A stretch of 64,000 bases of DNA from Rathayibacter sp. VKM Ac-2760 (GCF_009834185.1 NZ_CP047173.1:2728001-2792000), one strand, 5' to 3'; positions 34,125-43,773 are shown, counted from the stretch's first letter. The notes: generated from the letters alone by a model not told the origin. Program-made: numbers and translations.

Positions 34125-35120
34125 ATGTCCGCAGGTACCTTCACCCTCGCCGAGTCCGTCGAACTGGCGGTGGTCGAGCGCTCCGGCTTCGTCGAGTCGC
34201 GCCACGCCGGTTCGGCCGTGCTCCTCGACTCCGACGGCCGCGTCGCCCGCACCCTGGGCACTCCGACCGCGCCGGTCTTCCCGCGCTCCTGCCTCAAGCC
34301 GTTCCAGGCCCTGGCCGTGATGACGGCGGGCGTCGAGCTGAGCGGGGCGGAGGCGGTCATCGCCACCGCGAGCCACGCGGGGATCCCGCAGCACGTCGCC
34401 CTGGTGCAGAACCTGCTGTTCCGCGCGGGTCTGGATCACACGGCGCTGCAGTGCCCGGCCGACTGGCCGACCGACTCCGCCTCGCGCACCAAGCTGCTGC
34501 GGGCAGGCGCGAGCGCCGATCCGCTCTACATGAACTGCTCGGGCAAGCACGCGGCGATGCTGCTGGCCTGCGTGCAGAACGGCTGGAGCACCGACGACTA
34601 CCTCGAGCGCTCGCATCCGCTGCAGCAGCACATCGTCGACACGATCGAGCGGCTGACCGGCGAGCGCATCTTCGCCTCGGGCGTCGACGGCTGCGGCGCT
34701 CCCGTGCACGCCCTGCCGCTGACGGCGCTGGCGAAGGGGATCTCGCGGATCGTCTCCTCCTCCCCCGCGTCCCCGTTCGGGCTCTACCGCCAGGCCGGCG
34801 TGCTCACCGAGGCGATCCTCGAGAACGCGTGGGCGCTGGACGGGCCGGGTCGCGACAACACCGTCGTGATCGAGCGGCTCGGCCTGGTGGCGAAGCTCGG
34901 CGCGGAGGGCGTGCTGGTGATGGCGTCGCCGGACGGCACGACGGTCGCGCTGAAGATCCTCGACGGCAGCCTGCGGGCGGCGACGGTCGTCGCGCTGAAG
35001 CTGCTGGTCGAGGCGGGGACCGTCGACCGGGCCGCGGCGAACGAGGTGCTCGTGCGGCTCAACCCGGTGGTGACCGGCGGCGGGCAGCCCGTCGGCGCGA
35101 TCCGCGCGTCCTACGTCTGA
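34125..35120 (+). CDS. L-asparaginase II-type asparaginase
   Basis: 331 residues of the asparaginase II (PF06089-type) family, unrelated to the AnsA/AnsB fold. Hydrolyses asparagine to aspartate and ammonia. Family segments: RSCLKPFQALAV, ATASHAGIPQHV, MNCSGKHAAMLLAC, VDGCGAPVHALPL, and the C-terminal NPVVTGGGQPVG. Likely cytoplasmic, with no signal peptide. It fits a local theme of amino-nitrogen catabolism. Convergent with the permease gene, 24 nt apart. Confidence 0.9.
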   Translation: MSAGTFTLAESVELAVVERSGFVESRHAGSAVLLDSDGRVARTLGTPTAPVFPRSCLKPFQALAVMTAGVELSGAEAVIATASHAGIPQHVALVQNLLFRAGLDHTALQCPADWPTDSASRTKLLRAGASADPLYMNCSGKHAAMLLACVQNGWSTDDYLERSHPLQQHIVDTIERLTGERIFASGVDGCGAPVHALPLTALAKGISRIVSSSPASPFGLYRQAGVLTEAILENAWALDGPGRDNTVVIERLGLVAKLGAEGVLVMASPDGTTVALKILDGSLRAATVVALKLLVEAGTVDRAAANEVLVRLNPVVTGGGQPVGAIRASYV

Positions 35121-35144
35121 CCGCTCGCCGCGGAGCCCGGTCGG

Positions 35145-36020
35145 CTACTGCGCCCGGGCCAGGCGCTTCGCCCGCGCCGCCGAGGCCACCTGCGTCACGA
35201 CGACGATCACGATCGCCAGGAGGAACACCGCCGAGGCGATGACGTTCGCCTCCGCCGGGATGCCGCGCGCCGCCGCGATGTAGATGTACTTCGGGAACGT
35301 CGTCACCGAGCCGGAGTTGAAGTTCGTGATGATGAAGTCGTCGAAGCTCAGCGCGAACGAGAGCAGCGCCGCGGCGAGGATGCCGGGCAGCAGCAGCGGG
35401 AAGGTGATCCGCCAGAAGACCTGGGCGGGTGAGGCGTAGAGATCGCGCCCCGCCTCCTCGAGCCGCGGGTCGAGGCTCGCGACCCGCGCCTTGACCGTCA
35501 CGACGACGAAGCTGATGCAGAACATCGTGTGCGCGAGGATGATCGTGACCAGGCCCTTCTCGGTGCCGACCGCGAGGAACTGGGCGGCGAGGCCCGCGCC
35601 GAGCACCACCTCGGGGGTCGCCATCGGCAGGAACAGCAGCAGGCTGATCGCGGAGCGGAAGCGGAAGCGGAACCGCACGAGCGCGATGGCGATCATGGTG
35701 CCGAGCGCCGTCGCCAGCACGGTCGCGACGGCGCCGACCAGCAGGCTGTTGCCGAACGCCGTCATCACCTCCTCGCTCGTCCAGGCCGCGATCCACTTGT
35801 CGAAGGTGAAGCCGCGCCAGGCGAGATTGCTCTTGCCCGAGTCGTTGAAGGAGTAGACGAAGGTGTAGCCGATCGGGATCAGCAGGAAGAGCAGCGCGAG
35901 GGCCGTGTAGACGCCGAGGCCGAGCCCCTTGAAGCGGCGAGGACCCCGCACGGGCGCGGGCGGCGGAGCGCCGAGCGCCTCCTGGGCGCTCGCGACGGGA
36001 CGGTCGGCGGTGGCGGTCAC
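35145..36020 (-). CDS. potC: Polyamine-type ABC transporter permease (PotC-like)
   Basis: 291 residues, about six membrane helices. The EAA loop reads LEEAGRDLYASPAQVFWRITFPLLLPGIL, typical of PotC/PotB-class permeases. With PotB it forms the channel for spermidine/putrescine uptake. GTG 36020 overlaps the potB stop and has GGAGG 7 nt upstream. It is the last gene of a potD-A-B-C operon on the minus strand. The substrate class is inferred from the receptor and permease families. Confidence 0.9.
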   Translation of the reverse strand: MTATADRPVASAQEALGAPPPAPVRGPRRFKGLGLGVYTALALLFLLIPIGYTFVYSFNDSGKSNLAWRGFTFDKWIAAWTSEEVMTAFGNSLLVGAVATVLATALGTMIAIALVRFRFRFRSAISLLLFLPMATPEVVLGAGLAAQFLAVGTEKGLVTIILAHTMFCISFVVVTVKARVASLDPRLEEAGRDLYASPAQVFWRITFPLLLPGILAAALLSFALSFDDFIITNFNSGSVTTFPKYIYIAAARGIPAEANVIASAVFLLAIVIVVVTQVASAARAKRLARAQ

Positions 36021-36934
36021 AGGAGGTCCTCCGTTCCACTGCGCTTCACGTAGAAGCCGACGATGACCAGGATCACGGCCATCAGCACGATCGACAGCGC
36101 GGCCGCCGCCGGATAGTTCTCGAGGGTGAGGAAGTTCGCCTCGATCGCGTTGCCGACCATCGAGGTCTGCGAGGAGCCGAGGAAGTCGCGGCTCGCATTG
36201 ATGTAGTCGCCCGCGGCCGGGATGAAGGTGAGCAGCGTGCCCGAGACGATGCCCGGCATCGAGAGCGGGACGGTGACCTTCCAGAACACGGCCGCCGGGT
36301 GCGCGTAGAGGTCGGAGCCCGCCTCGAGCAGGCGCGTGTCCAGCCGCTCGAGCGTCGTGTAGAGCGGCAGTGTCATGAACGGGATGAAGTTGTACGTGAT
36401 GCCGAAGACGACGGCGATCGGCGTGCCGGTGAGGTGCCCGTCCGCCGGCAGGATCGCCACGGTCTTCAGCGCCTGCACCAGCGGGCTCTCGTCGGCGAGG
36501 ATCTGCTTCCACGCCAGGGTGCGCAGCAGGAAGCTGATGAAGAACGGCGCGATCACCAGCGTCAGCAGCAGGTTCTGCAGCAGCGGCCACGGCCGCGCCT
36601 TCACCCCGATGAAGTAGGCGATCGGATAGCTGACGGCCAGGGCGAGCACCGTGGCGATCAGGGCGTAGCCGAAGGAGCGGACAGCGTGCGGCCAGTAGTC
36701 CGCCATCACCACGAGGTAGTTCTGCCAGACGAAGCCGGGCATGTACTCGCCGATGTCGCCGTCCGGCACCTCGGCCTGGAAGGAGGTCAGGACGAGCGAG
36801 ATCAGCGGCGTCAGGAAGAACAGCAGCATGTAGACGATGCCCGGCAGCAGGAGCACCAGGGCGATCGTCGAGCGCCGGCGGACCGGCGGATCGAGAGTGT
36901 CGGTCGAGCCCGAGGCGAAGGCGGCGAAGGCCAT
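36017..36934 (-). CDS. potB: Polyamine-type ABC transporter permease (PotB-like)
   Basis: 305 residues with about six helices; EAA loop LLEAGSDLYAHPAAVFWKVTVPLSMPGIVSG. It pairs with the PotC-like protein. The N-terminal ~22 residues are polar and cytoplasmic. Two nt separate it from potA and 4 nt overlap potC, so the genes are tightly coupled. Confidence 0.9.
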   Translation of the reverse strand: MAFAAFASGSTDTLDPPVRRRSTIALVLLLPGIVYMLLFFLTPLISLVLTSFQAEVPDGDIGEYMPGFVWQNYLVVMADYWPHAVRSFGYALIATVLALAVSYPIAYFIGVKARPWPLLQNLLLTLVIAPFFISFLLRTLAWKQILADESPLVQALKTVAILPADGHLTGTPIAVVFGITYNFIPFMTLPLYTTLERLDTRLLEAGSDLYAHPAAVFWKVTVPLSMPGIVSGTLLTFIPAAGDYINASRDFLGSSQTSMVGNAIEANFLTLENYPAAAALSIVLMAVILVIVGFYVKRSGTEDLL

Positions 36935-36936
36935 GC

Positions 36937-38136
36937 CTACGACCCTCCGGCCCGGCCGGCAAGGATCCCGCGCTTCTGCAGCGCGATCGAGCGCGTGGAG
37001 TCGTCGGCGGCGAAGCGCGGGACGGTCCCGGGCTCGTCGGCGAGACCGAAGCCGTTCTCGATGCTCCAGCTGACCCAGACCTGCGCGCCCTCGCCCACGA
37101 CCGGACCGGAGACCATGTTCTGCGCGAAGACGACGATCGGGCCGAGCGCGGGGATCTCGATCGTGTACTGCGTGCTGACCCCGCTGAACGAGACGTCGAC
37201 GACGCGGCCCGGGCCGAGCACGTTGCGGTCCGGGTTCTCCGCCGGGGCGTCCGTCAGCAGGAGGAGCTTCTCCGGGCGGACGCCGATCGTCACCTCGCCG
37301 GAGTGGCGGACCGAGCGCGCGGTCGGCACGACGATCCGGTGCTCGCCGACCTCGACCGTCAGGGCGGTGCTGCTCGAGCCGACGACATCGCCGGTGAAGA
37401 GGTTCGACTGACCGAGGAAGTTGGCGACGAAGACCGTCCGCGGCAGCTCGTAGAGGGCCTCGGGGGCACCCATCTGCTCGATCCGGCCCTTGTTCATCAC
37501 GGCCACCGTGTCGGCCATGGTCATGGCCTCCTCCTGGTCGTGGGTGACGTGCAGGAAGGTGAGCCCGACCTCCTCCTGGATCGACTTCAGCTCGAGCTGC
37601 ATCTGCCGGCGGAGCTTAAGGTCGAGTGCGCCGAGGGGCTCGTCGAGCAGGAGCAGGGCCGGCCGGTTCACGAGGGCCCGCGCCAGCGCGACGCGCTGCT
37701 GCTGACCGCCGGAGAGCTGAGCCGGTCGGCGCTGGGCGAGATGGTCGAGCTCGACCAGCCGGAGCGCCTCGTGCGCCTTGCCGACCGGGTCGTCGATCCG
37801 GCGGCGCTTGAGGCCGAAAGCGACGTTCTCGAGGATCGACATGTGCGGGAAGAGCGCATACGACTGGAAGACGGTGTTGACCGGACGCTGGAACGTCTTG
37901 GTGGCCGTCACATCCGCACCGCCGATCAGGATCCGGCCGGCGCTGGGCTCCTCGAGGCCCGCGACGAGGCGCAGGGTGGTCGTCTTCCCGCAGCCGGAGG
38001 GGCCGAGGAGGGCGAAGAACGAACCGGCGGGGATCGTCAGATCGAGCGAGTCGATGGCGGTGAAGCCCGGGTACTGCTTGCTGATCCCGACCAGCTCGAG
38101 GTCGGCGCCGCGCTCGGCAAAGGTTCCCATCGCCAT
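36937..38136 (-). CDS. potA: Polyamine-type ABC transporter ATP-binding protein (PotA-like)
   Basis: 399 residues. Nucleotide-binding domain: LLGPSGCGKTT (Walker A), QSYALFPHM (Q-loop), LSGGQQQRVALARAL (signature), LLLDEPLGALD (Walker B) and HVTHDQEEAM (H-loop). The C-terminal ~130 residues form the TOBE-like regulatory domain (IGVRPEKLLLL). Energises import by PotBC. ATG 38136 overlaps the potD stop (TGATG); an in-frame ATG follows two codons later. Confidence 0.93.
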   Translation of the reverse strand: MAMGTFAERGADLELVGISKQYPGFTAIDSLDLTIPAGSFFALLGPSGCGKTTTLRLVAGLEEPSAGRILIGGADVTATKTFQRPVNTVFQSYALFPHMSILENVAFGLKRRRIDDPVGKAHEALRLVELDHLAQRRPAQLSGGQQQRVALARALVNRPALLLLDEPLGALDLKLRRQMQLELKSIQEEVGLTFLHVTHDQEEAMTMADTVAVMNKGRIEQMGAPEALYELPRTVFVANFLGQSNLFTGDVVGSSSTALTVEVGEHRIVVPTARSVRHSGEVTIGVRPEKLLLLTDAPAENPDRNVLGPGRVVDVSFSGVSTQYTIEIPALGPIVVFAQNMVSGPVVGEGAQVWVSWSIENGFGLADEPGTVPRFAADDSTRSIALQKRGILAGRAGGS

Positions 38137-39362
38137 CAGATGCCCAGCAGCACTTTCTGGAACTCGGCCTGGTAGTCCTTCTCCTCGTCCGCGGTGAGCG
38201 TCCGGAAGATGTGCGACTGCGCGAGCGTGTCCTCGTCGGGGAAGATCAGCTGGTTCTCCGCCAGCTCCGGGTCGATGCTCTCCATGGCGTCCTTCGCTCC
38301 GTCGACGGGGGTGATGTAGTTGACCCAGGCGGCCACCTCGGCGGCGACCTCCGGCTCGTAGTAGTAGTTCATCAGCGCTTCGGCGTTGGCCTTCCGCTGC
38401 GAGCCCATCGGCACGACGAAGGTGTCGTTCCAGAGGGTGCCGCCCGAGTCGGGCAGGGCGAACTCCCACTTGTCGCCCGCCTCGGTGTTGATCAGCGTGA
38501 TGTCACCCGACCAGCAGATCGCCGCGAGGGTGTCCTCGTTCTGCAGGTCGTTGAGATAGGCGTTGCCCTTGATGTTGCGGATCTGGCCCTCGTCGACCTG
38601 CTTGCGGAAGACGTCGATCGCGTTCATGAACTGATCGTCGGCCCAGGCCCCGGCGATGTCGGTGCCCTGGGCGAGCATGATCAGCCCGATCGTGTCGCGC
38701 ATCTCGCTGAGCACGCCGACCCGGCCGCGCAGCGCCGGATCCCAGAGGTCGTCCACGCTGGCGAGTCCGTTCGGCAGCTTCTCCTTGTTCCAGCAGATCC
38801 CGGCGAAGCCGGCCTGGAACGGGAGCGAGCGGTGTCGTCCCGGGTCGAAGTCCGGATTCGCGAGCGAGGGGGTGAGGTTCGCGATGTTCGGGATGTTGGC
38901 GTGGTCGAGCTCCTGGATGTAGCCGCGGCGCGCGAGCCGCGAGACCATCCACTCGGTGAGGCAGACGGTGTCGGCCCCGATGTACTGGCCGAGGGCGAGC
39001 TGGTCCTTCACCTTGCCGTAGTAGGAGTTGTTGTCGTCGACCGCCACGTTGTAGGTGACGGAGATGCCGGTCTGCTCCTCGAACGCCATCAGCGTCGGGT
39101 AGTCGCCGGCGTCGTCCTCGTCGAGGTAGGCGGGCCAGTTGTCCCAGACCAGCCGGGGGTCGGCCGCGGACTCGTCGACGGCGGCGGTCGGGGCGGCGCG
39201 CGACACCGGCGCGCAGGCGGCGAGCGCCAGCGCTCCGGCACCGAGTCCGAGCCCGCCGAGCACGGCTCGCCGGGAGAGCATCGCGCGACGCTCGCGCTCG
39301 CGGGAGCGGGCGACGGCGACCGCCTCGCGGAGAAGCGGGTCCCTCGGGAGAGGACGGGTCAT
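38136..39362 (-). CDS. potD: Polyamine-binding lipoprotein (PotD-like)
   Basis: 408 residues. The N-terminus has a twin-arginine-like signal (SRRAVLGGLGLGAG) ending in a lipobox, ALAAC, so the mature protein is probably lipidated at Cys50 and faces outside. The body matches extracellular solute-binding proteins of the PotD/PotF type: DNWPAYLDEDDAGDYPTLMAFEEQTG, ICWSGDITLIN. Translation could also start at Met28, directly before the RR motif. First gene of the pot operon. Confidence 0.9.
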   Translation of the reverse strand: MTRPLPRDPLLREAVAVARSRERERRAMLSRRAVLGGLGLGAGALALAACAPVSRAAPTAAVDESAADPRLVWDNWPAYLDEDDAGDYPTLMAFEEQTGISVTYNVAVDDNNSYYGKVKDQLALGQYIGADTVCLTEWMVSRLARRGYIQELDHANIPNIANLTPSLANPDFDPGRHRSLPFQAGFAGICWNKEKLPNGLASVDDLWDPALRGRVGVLSEMRDTIGLIMLAQGTDIAGAWADDQFMNAIDVFRKQVDEGQIRNIKGNAYLNDLQNEDTLAAICWSGDITLINTEAGDKWEFALPDSGGTLWNDTFVVPMGSQRKANAEALMNYYYEPEVAAEVAAWVNYITPVDGAKDAMESIDPELAENQLIFPDEDTLAQSHIFRTLTADEEKDYQAEFQKVLLGI

Positions 39363-39417
39363 GGCTGCGGCTCCTGACTGCGTCGGTGCTCGGGCCCACC
39401 GGCGTGAACGTGGGGAA

Positions 39418-39447
39418 ATACTGGCACAGGGCTCCGACGTCTGTCGA
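39418..39447 (-). promoter_or_regulatory. Putative promoter of the pot operon
   Basis: On the minus strand TCGACA (39442-39447) is followed after 18 nt by CAGTAT (39418-39423). Transcription would start near 39411, about 50 nt before potD. Confidence 0.35.
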
Positions 39448-39512
39448 CGCGGAACCGACGAGATCGCTCATCTGGAAACATGATCGTCACGAAATCCGCG
39501 CTCGAGGCCGGT

Positions 39513-42272
39513 TCAGACCACGGATTCCTGCCGTCGAGTCGCGTGCGCCGTCGGCCAGCGCGCGCGGCGGAGACGACCGTCCCCGGCCACGAGGACCCGA
39601 TCCCCCGAGCAGCGCGGCGCCGGCGGCAGGGGGCCCAGGACGAGCCGCGCCTCGGCGACCGGCACGTCGATCACGACGGGAGCGGTCGTCCGCATCCGAG
39701 CGAGGAGCGCTCTGGCCGCCGACCACTCGCCGACCGAGCCGAGGACCGCGGCCCCCGGGGGCAGGGATCCACCGGACGCGTCCGCGACGGAGCGCACCGG
39801 GACGCCGGCGGCCTCGAGCGACGGGCGCAGGTTCGCAGCGCGCTCCGTGAGGACGACGAACGGCTCCCGGCCCATCGGGACCACCGGCACCGCGATGCGC
39901 GGCCGCTCCGGAGGGGACGGCGGCGCCGCGAAGACCTGCATCCGCTCGCCGCGCCACCAGCCTCCGCCCGGGGGCAAGTCGGCGTGGAACGGCTCACCGT
40001 GCAGGGCGAGCAGCTGATGCTCCTGCCGATGGGCGGCGCGCAGGAGCAGGACGTCGTCGAAGGAGTCGCGGAGCGCGGCCAGGCCGTCGGTCACACGCCT
40101 CGCGGTGACGACGAGCGGCGCCGCGCCGGAGCGGAGCGCGGTCTGCAGGGCGTCGAGCAGCCGTCGGCGCTCGTCGTCGGTGCACCGCCGCAGCAGCAGG
40201 TCCGCGTCGTCGAGCAGGAGCGGCTCCGCAACCGCGTCCTCGCCGAGCACCACGTCCCACGCGCCCTCCGGGTCGAGCGGCCCGAGGATCCGGGGACGGC
40301 CGCACTGCGCCGCGACCGTGCGCAGCACCTCGGTGCGCCCGCAGCCCGCCGCACCGAGGACCAGGAGGGAGCGGCGTTCGAGACGGACGACGTCCTGCCG
40401 CTGCACCCCCGGCCGGTCGACCAGCCCGAGCGCGATCCCCTCCGCCGGTCCGCGCTCCGGCAGGGGGATGCGGGCGGGGAGCGGGTCGAGCCAGGGCCGG
40501 TGCGCCGGGGCGATCGAGTGCCGCGGGACAACGGCCGCCACGCCGTCCGCCAGGCCGCCGCCCGCCGCCGGGTCCGCATTCTCCCCCGCGGCGACGGCGG
40601 CCGCGATGTCCGCCGCACCGGCGAGGGCCGCCTGCACCAGACGCCCGCGCCCGCCGATCGAGACGACGCATCGCCCGGCGGCGCCGTGCGGGATGCGGGA
40701 GGCGGCGTCCGAACCGATCAGCGCGCGCGAGTCGGCCGCATCGTGCACGCGGAGGGCGATCCGGAGGCCGCAGTTCGCGGCGACCGCGTCGCGGACGACG
40801 CCGACCGGGCGCTGGGTGCAGAGGACCAGGTGAAGGCCGAGCGAGCGACCGCGCGCGGCGATGTCGGCGAAGGTGCGGTGCAGCTCGGGCGCACGCTCGA
40901 GCACGACCGCGCACTCGTCGACGACGACGACCAGCCGCGACAGGACACCCGGGCGCAGCCGAGCGACGTCCGGCACGCCGTGCTCCGCGAGGACGACCTC
41001 GCGGCGGCGCAGCTCGGCCGCGATGCTGGCGAAGGCCCGGAGCGCCCCCTCGGGGTCGAGATCGGTGATCACCCCGACCACGTGCGGCAGGCGTCGCAGC
41101 GCATCGAAGCCCGCGCCGCCCTTGAAGTCCGCGAGCAGGAACGTCACCGCGGACGGAGCGTGCCGGGCCGCCAGCGCCACCACCCAGGCGATGAGGAGTT
41201 CGCTCTTCCCGCTCCCGGTGGTGCCGCCGACGATGGCGTGCGGACCGTCACGGACGAGATCGATCTCGAGGGGACCGTCCGCCGTCGCCCCGAGCAGCAC
41301 CGCCAGCCCGCGATCGGTCGCACCGCGCACGAGCCCGCCGAGCTCGGAGAGGCGGACGGTCGCCGGCAGCTCGCCGGGGCCGGAGCCCGCCGTCGCCGCG
41401 AGCGACTCCGCGTAGCCCCGGGCCTGCTCCGCCGAGACGGGATCGATGACGAGCCGCTCCGTCACCCCCGGTCCGGCTCGCCCGACCACGCTCGCGGCAC
41501 TCGCACCGCCGGTCTGCACGATGCAGCGGCAGCGCTGCGGCAGCTCTGCGGCGGTGCCGGCCACGGCGACGACGGCGTCGGCGTCGCTCGGCCCGCCCGC
41601 CTCGAGCACGGCGAGCCGCGGCAACGCGCCGACCGCACGTGCGTGCGGCAGAGCGCTGAGGCACCGCCACGCGGCCGTGTCGGGCAGCTCGATCCGGAGC
41701 TGGTCGGGCGGGACGAGCTCGGCGACCTGGATAACCAGCCCCCGCGCGACCGCTCGGGAGAGGACCGGAGGCCCGACGACGCCGATCCCCGCGGCGAGCG
41801 CGACCGGCAGCGGCGCACGGTCGGCGGCGGGAGCGCCGTCCGCGCGGTCCGGCTCCTCCGCGAGCCCGAGCACGATCTCGAGCCCGGCCACCGCCCGGCG
41901 CCAGCGCGTGTCGACCGGTACCTCGTGCTCGAGGACGTCCAGCGCCGTCGGCGCCGCGCGCCGAAGCGCCGCGAGCTCCCCCACCCGTGCGCGCGCCGTC
42001 GCCGCGCCGTGATCGCTCAGCTCTCGCCGGTACCGCTCGGTCTCGCGGCGGGCCGTGCGCCGGCGGATCCGCGCGCCGTCGAGGAACGACGCCACCGCGA
42101 CCACCGGTCCGAGTGCCGCGAGCGCGAGCGTGTACGGCGACGACGTCAGCGCGAAGAGGACGAGCGAGGACAGCACCGGGGCGAGCGCTGCGATCCACGG
42201 GAAGCCGGGCCGCGGCGGCTCGGCCGGCGGGAGCGGTGGCCGGAGCGTCGGCCGCGGGTGCTGGTTCGTCAT
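39513..42272 (-). CDS. EccC/EssC-like FtsK/SpoIIIE ATPase
   Basis: 919 residues. Two membrane helices near 25-65, a coiled or helical linker, then a first ATPase domain with intact Walker A VGGTTGSGKSELL (Lys356) and LLADFKGGAGFDALRRLPHVVGVITDLD, the form seen in type VII secretion motors. A second ATPase domain from about 600 has LGAAGCGRTEVL, where the Walker lysine is replaced by Arg646, so it is probably inactive. A canonical EccC has three such domains. No WXG100 substrate, EccB, EccD or mycosin gene is visible. Downstream of FHA and PP2C genes on the same strand, it may be a signalling-controlled secretion or DNA-translocation motor. Confidence 0.85.
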   Translation of the reverse strand: MTNQHPRPTLRPPLPPAEPPRPGFPWIAALAPVLSSLVLFALTSSPYTLALAALGPVVAVASFLDGARIRRRTARRETERYRRELSDHGAATARARVGELAALRRAAPTALDVLEHEVPVDTRWRRAVAGLEIVLGLAEEPDRADGAPAADRAPLPVALAAGIGVVGPPVLSRAVARGLVIQVAELVPPDQLRIELPDTAAWRCLSALPHARAVGALPRLAVLEAGGPSDADAVVAVAGTAAELPQRCRCIVQTGGASAASVVGRAGPGVTERLVIDPVSAEQARGYAESLAATAGSGPGELPATVRLSELGGLVRGATDRGLAVLLGATADGPLEIDLVRDGPHAIVGGTTGSGKSELLIAWVVALAARHAPSAVTFLLADFKGGAGFDALRRLPHVVGVITDLDPEGALRAFASIAAELRRREVVLAEHGVPDVARLRPGVLSRLVVVVDECAVVLERAPELHRTFADIAARGRSLGLHLVLCTQRPVGVVRDAVAANCGLRIALRVHDAADSRALIGSDAASRIPHGAAGRCVVSIGGRGRLVQAALAGAADIAAAVAAGENADPAAGGGLADGVAAVVPRHSIAPAHRPWLDPLPARIPLPERGPAEGIALGLVDRPGVQRQDVVRLERRSLLVLGAAGCGRTEVLRTVAAQCGRPRILGPLDPEGAWDVVLGEDAVAEPLLLDDADLLLRRCTDDERRRLLDALQTALRSGAAPLVVTARRVTDGLAALRDSFDDVLLLRAAHRQEHQLLALHGEPFHADLPPGGGWWRGERMQVFAAPPSPPERPRIAVPVVPMGREPFVVLTERAANLRPSLEAAGVPVRSVADASGGSLPPGAAVLGSVGEWSAARALLARMRTTAPVVIDVPVAEARLVLGPLPPAPRCSGDRVLVAGDGRLRRARWPTAHATRRQESVV

Positions 42273-42309
42273 GACTCCAGCGAAGCCGATGCCGGGTGCG
42301 CGCGGCGTG

Positions 42310-42912
42310 TCAGCGCGTGATCGGTGGACGACCGGAGGCTGTGGAGGAGCCGTCGACCCGCTCGACAGCCATCTCGACCGACGAGAGCAGCAGGCGACTG
42401 CCGATCTTCGCCCGGTAGCGCCGCCCCGCTTCGAGCGGGAGCGGAGCCTGCGTCGGAGCGATCAGCACCGAGCCGTTCGCCGACCAGCGGTCGCGAACCC
42501 ACAGCCCGCCCTCGTCGAAGCCGAACTCGAGGTGCGTCTTCGAGAGCGAGCGAGTCGGGTCGGGGACGGCGAGGATGTGCCGGAAGGTCTCCCCCGCGTC
42601 CGGCAGCGGCTGCCGCCCGATGAGCCCGTTGCCCGTGACGATCGCGTGCTGCCCCGAGGCGAAGATCAGCCGGACGAGTCCCTGACTCGGCGGCGCCATC
42701 GGCGCACCGGGGGCGGGACGCCGATGCCGGCCGGGCGCGAGGCCGGGCAGCCAGGCGCGCCGAGAGGGATCGAGGACCGTCGTGTCGCCGGAGGACGCGG
42801 GACGGGAGGCGCCGGGAGCCGCGTGCGTGGCGACCGAGGTGCCGCACTCCCCGCAGAGGATCGCCCCGGGGGCGAGAGTGGAGCCACACGCGCTGCAGAT
42901 CACCGAGTCCAC
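42310..42912 (-). CDS. Zinc-ribbon plus FHA domain protein
   Basis: 200 residues. An N-terminal zinc ribbon (Cys6, Cys9, Cys20, Cys23) leads through a Pro/Ala linker to an FHA domain at about 85-190: GLIGRQPLPDAGE, SLSKTHLEF, WVRDRWSANGSVL. FHA domains bind phosphothreonine, so a Ser/Thr kinase partner is expected but is not in the window. The GTG start has GGAGG a few nt upstream. It lies between PP2C and the FtsK-like ATPase, and the three probably form one phospho-regulated unit. Confidence 0.88.
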   Translation of the reverse strand: MDSVICSACGSTLAPGAILCGECGTSVATHAAPGASRPASSGDTTVLDPSRRAWLPGLAPGRHRRPAPGAPMAPPSQGLVRLIFASGQHAIVTGNGLIGRQPLPDAGETFRHILAVPDPTRSLSKTHLEFGFDEGGLWVRDRWSANGSVLIAPTQAPLPLEAGRRYRAKIGSRLLLSSVEMAVERVDGSSTASGRPPITR

Positions 42913-42963
42913 CTTCCTCCGCTCATGGTACCCGGGGCGTCGCCGCGCCTCCTGGGTCGTCGA

Positions 42964-43773
42964 TCAGTCGGTGTCCCCGGTCACAGCGAGCACGTCGACG
43001 ACGATGACCGTCACGTTGTCGCGGCCCCCGTTGCCGAGGGCCGCCTCCACCAGGGCGTCCGCGGCCTCCTGGGCCGTCTCGGCGGTCGAGAGCACGTGCT
43101 CGAGTCCCGCATCCGTCAGCTCCTTGGTCAGCCCGTCCGAGCAGATCAGCAGCCGGGAGGGGGCGATGACGGGGACGAGGCGGTAGTCGGGGATCGGCGG
43201 CTCGTGGAAGCCGACCGCGCGGGTGATCACATTGCTGTGCGGGTGCACGTCCGCCTCGTCGCGGGTGATCAGTCCCGCGTCGACGAGCTCCTGCACGATC
43301 GAGTGGTCGACGGTCAGCTGGACCAGGGAGCCCTGCACGCACAGGTAGACCCGGGAGTCGCCGATGTTGAAGACGGACCAGTAGGGCTCTCCGCCGACGA
43401 CCGTCAGCGCGGCGCCGGTGACGGTGGTGCCGGTGCCGCCGTCGGCGGTGCGCGACTGCCGGGCGATGTCGTCCACGGCGTCCCGGAGGGCGCGGTCGAT
43501 CTCCTCCGCCCCGATGGTCGCGCCGGTCGCGGCGACCGAGAGCCGGGAGACGACGGCGTCGCTCGCGACCTCTCCGGCCGCGTGTCCGCCCATTCCGTCG
43601 GCGACGGCGAAGAGCGGCGTCTTGGCGAGGTAGCTGTCCTCGTTCGCGCTCCGGACCAGCCCGACCTCGGTGCGTGCGGCCCAGCCGAGCGTCACCTCGG
43701 CGGAGGGCGCATCCGACGACCAGGCCGAGACGGGGACGGTCACCGACGCCCGGCTGCGGCCGATCTGCGTCAT
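42964..43773 (-). CDS. PP2C-family Ser/Thr protein phosphatase
   Basis: 269 residues. All metal-site motifs are present: RSANEDSYL, FAVADGMGGHAAGEVAS, FNIGDSRVYL, LICSDGLT and GGRDNVTVIVVD. A soluble phosphatase without a membrane anchor, it would reverse Ser/Thr phosphorylation, presumably of the FHA ligand or the ATPase. GAGGAG lies 6-7 nt before the ATG, and a TAGCAT box at 43823-43828 suggests a leader of about 45 nt. Confidence 0.92.
   Translation of the reverse strand: MTQIGRSRASVTVPVSAWSSDAPSAEVTLGWAARTEVGLVRSANEDSYLAKTPLFAVADGMGGHAAGEVASDAVVSRLSVAATGATIGAEEIDRALRDAVDDIARQSRTADGGTGTTVTGAALTVVGGEPYWSVFNIGDSRVYLCVQGSLVQLTVDHSIVQELVDAGLITRDEADVHPHSNVITRAVGFHEPPIPDYRLVPVIAPSRLLICSDGLTKELTDAGLEHVLSTAETAQEAADALVEAALGNGGRDNVTVIVVDVLAVTGDTD

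Noticed and set aside
39480..42320. Large plus-strand open frame opposite the FtsK-like gene
   Set aside because: Shadow of the minus-strand gene, with no recognisable domain and unlike codon use.
39513..43773. Complete type VII secretion locus
   Set aside because: Only an EccC-like ATPase and regulatory genes are seen; WXG100, EccB, EccD, EccE and mycosin genes are absent from the window.
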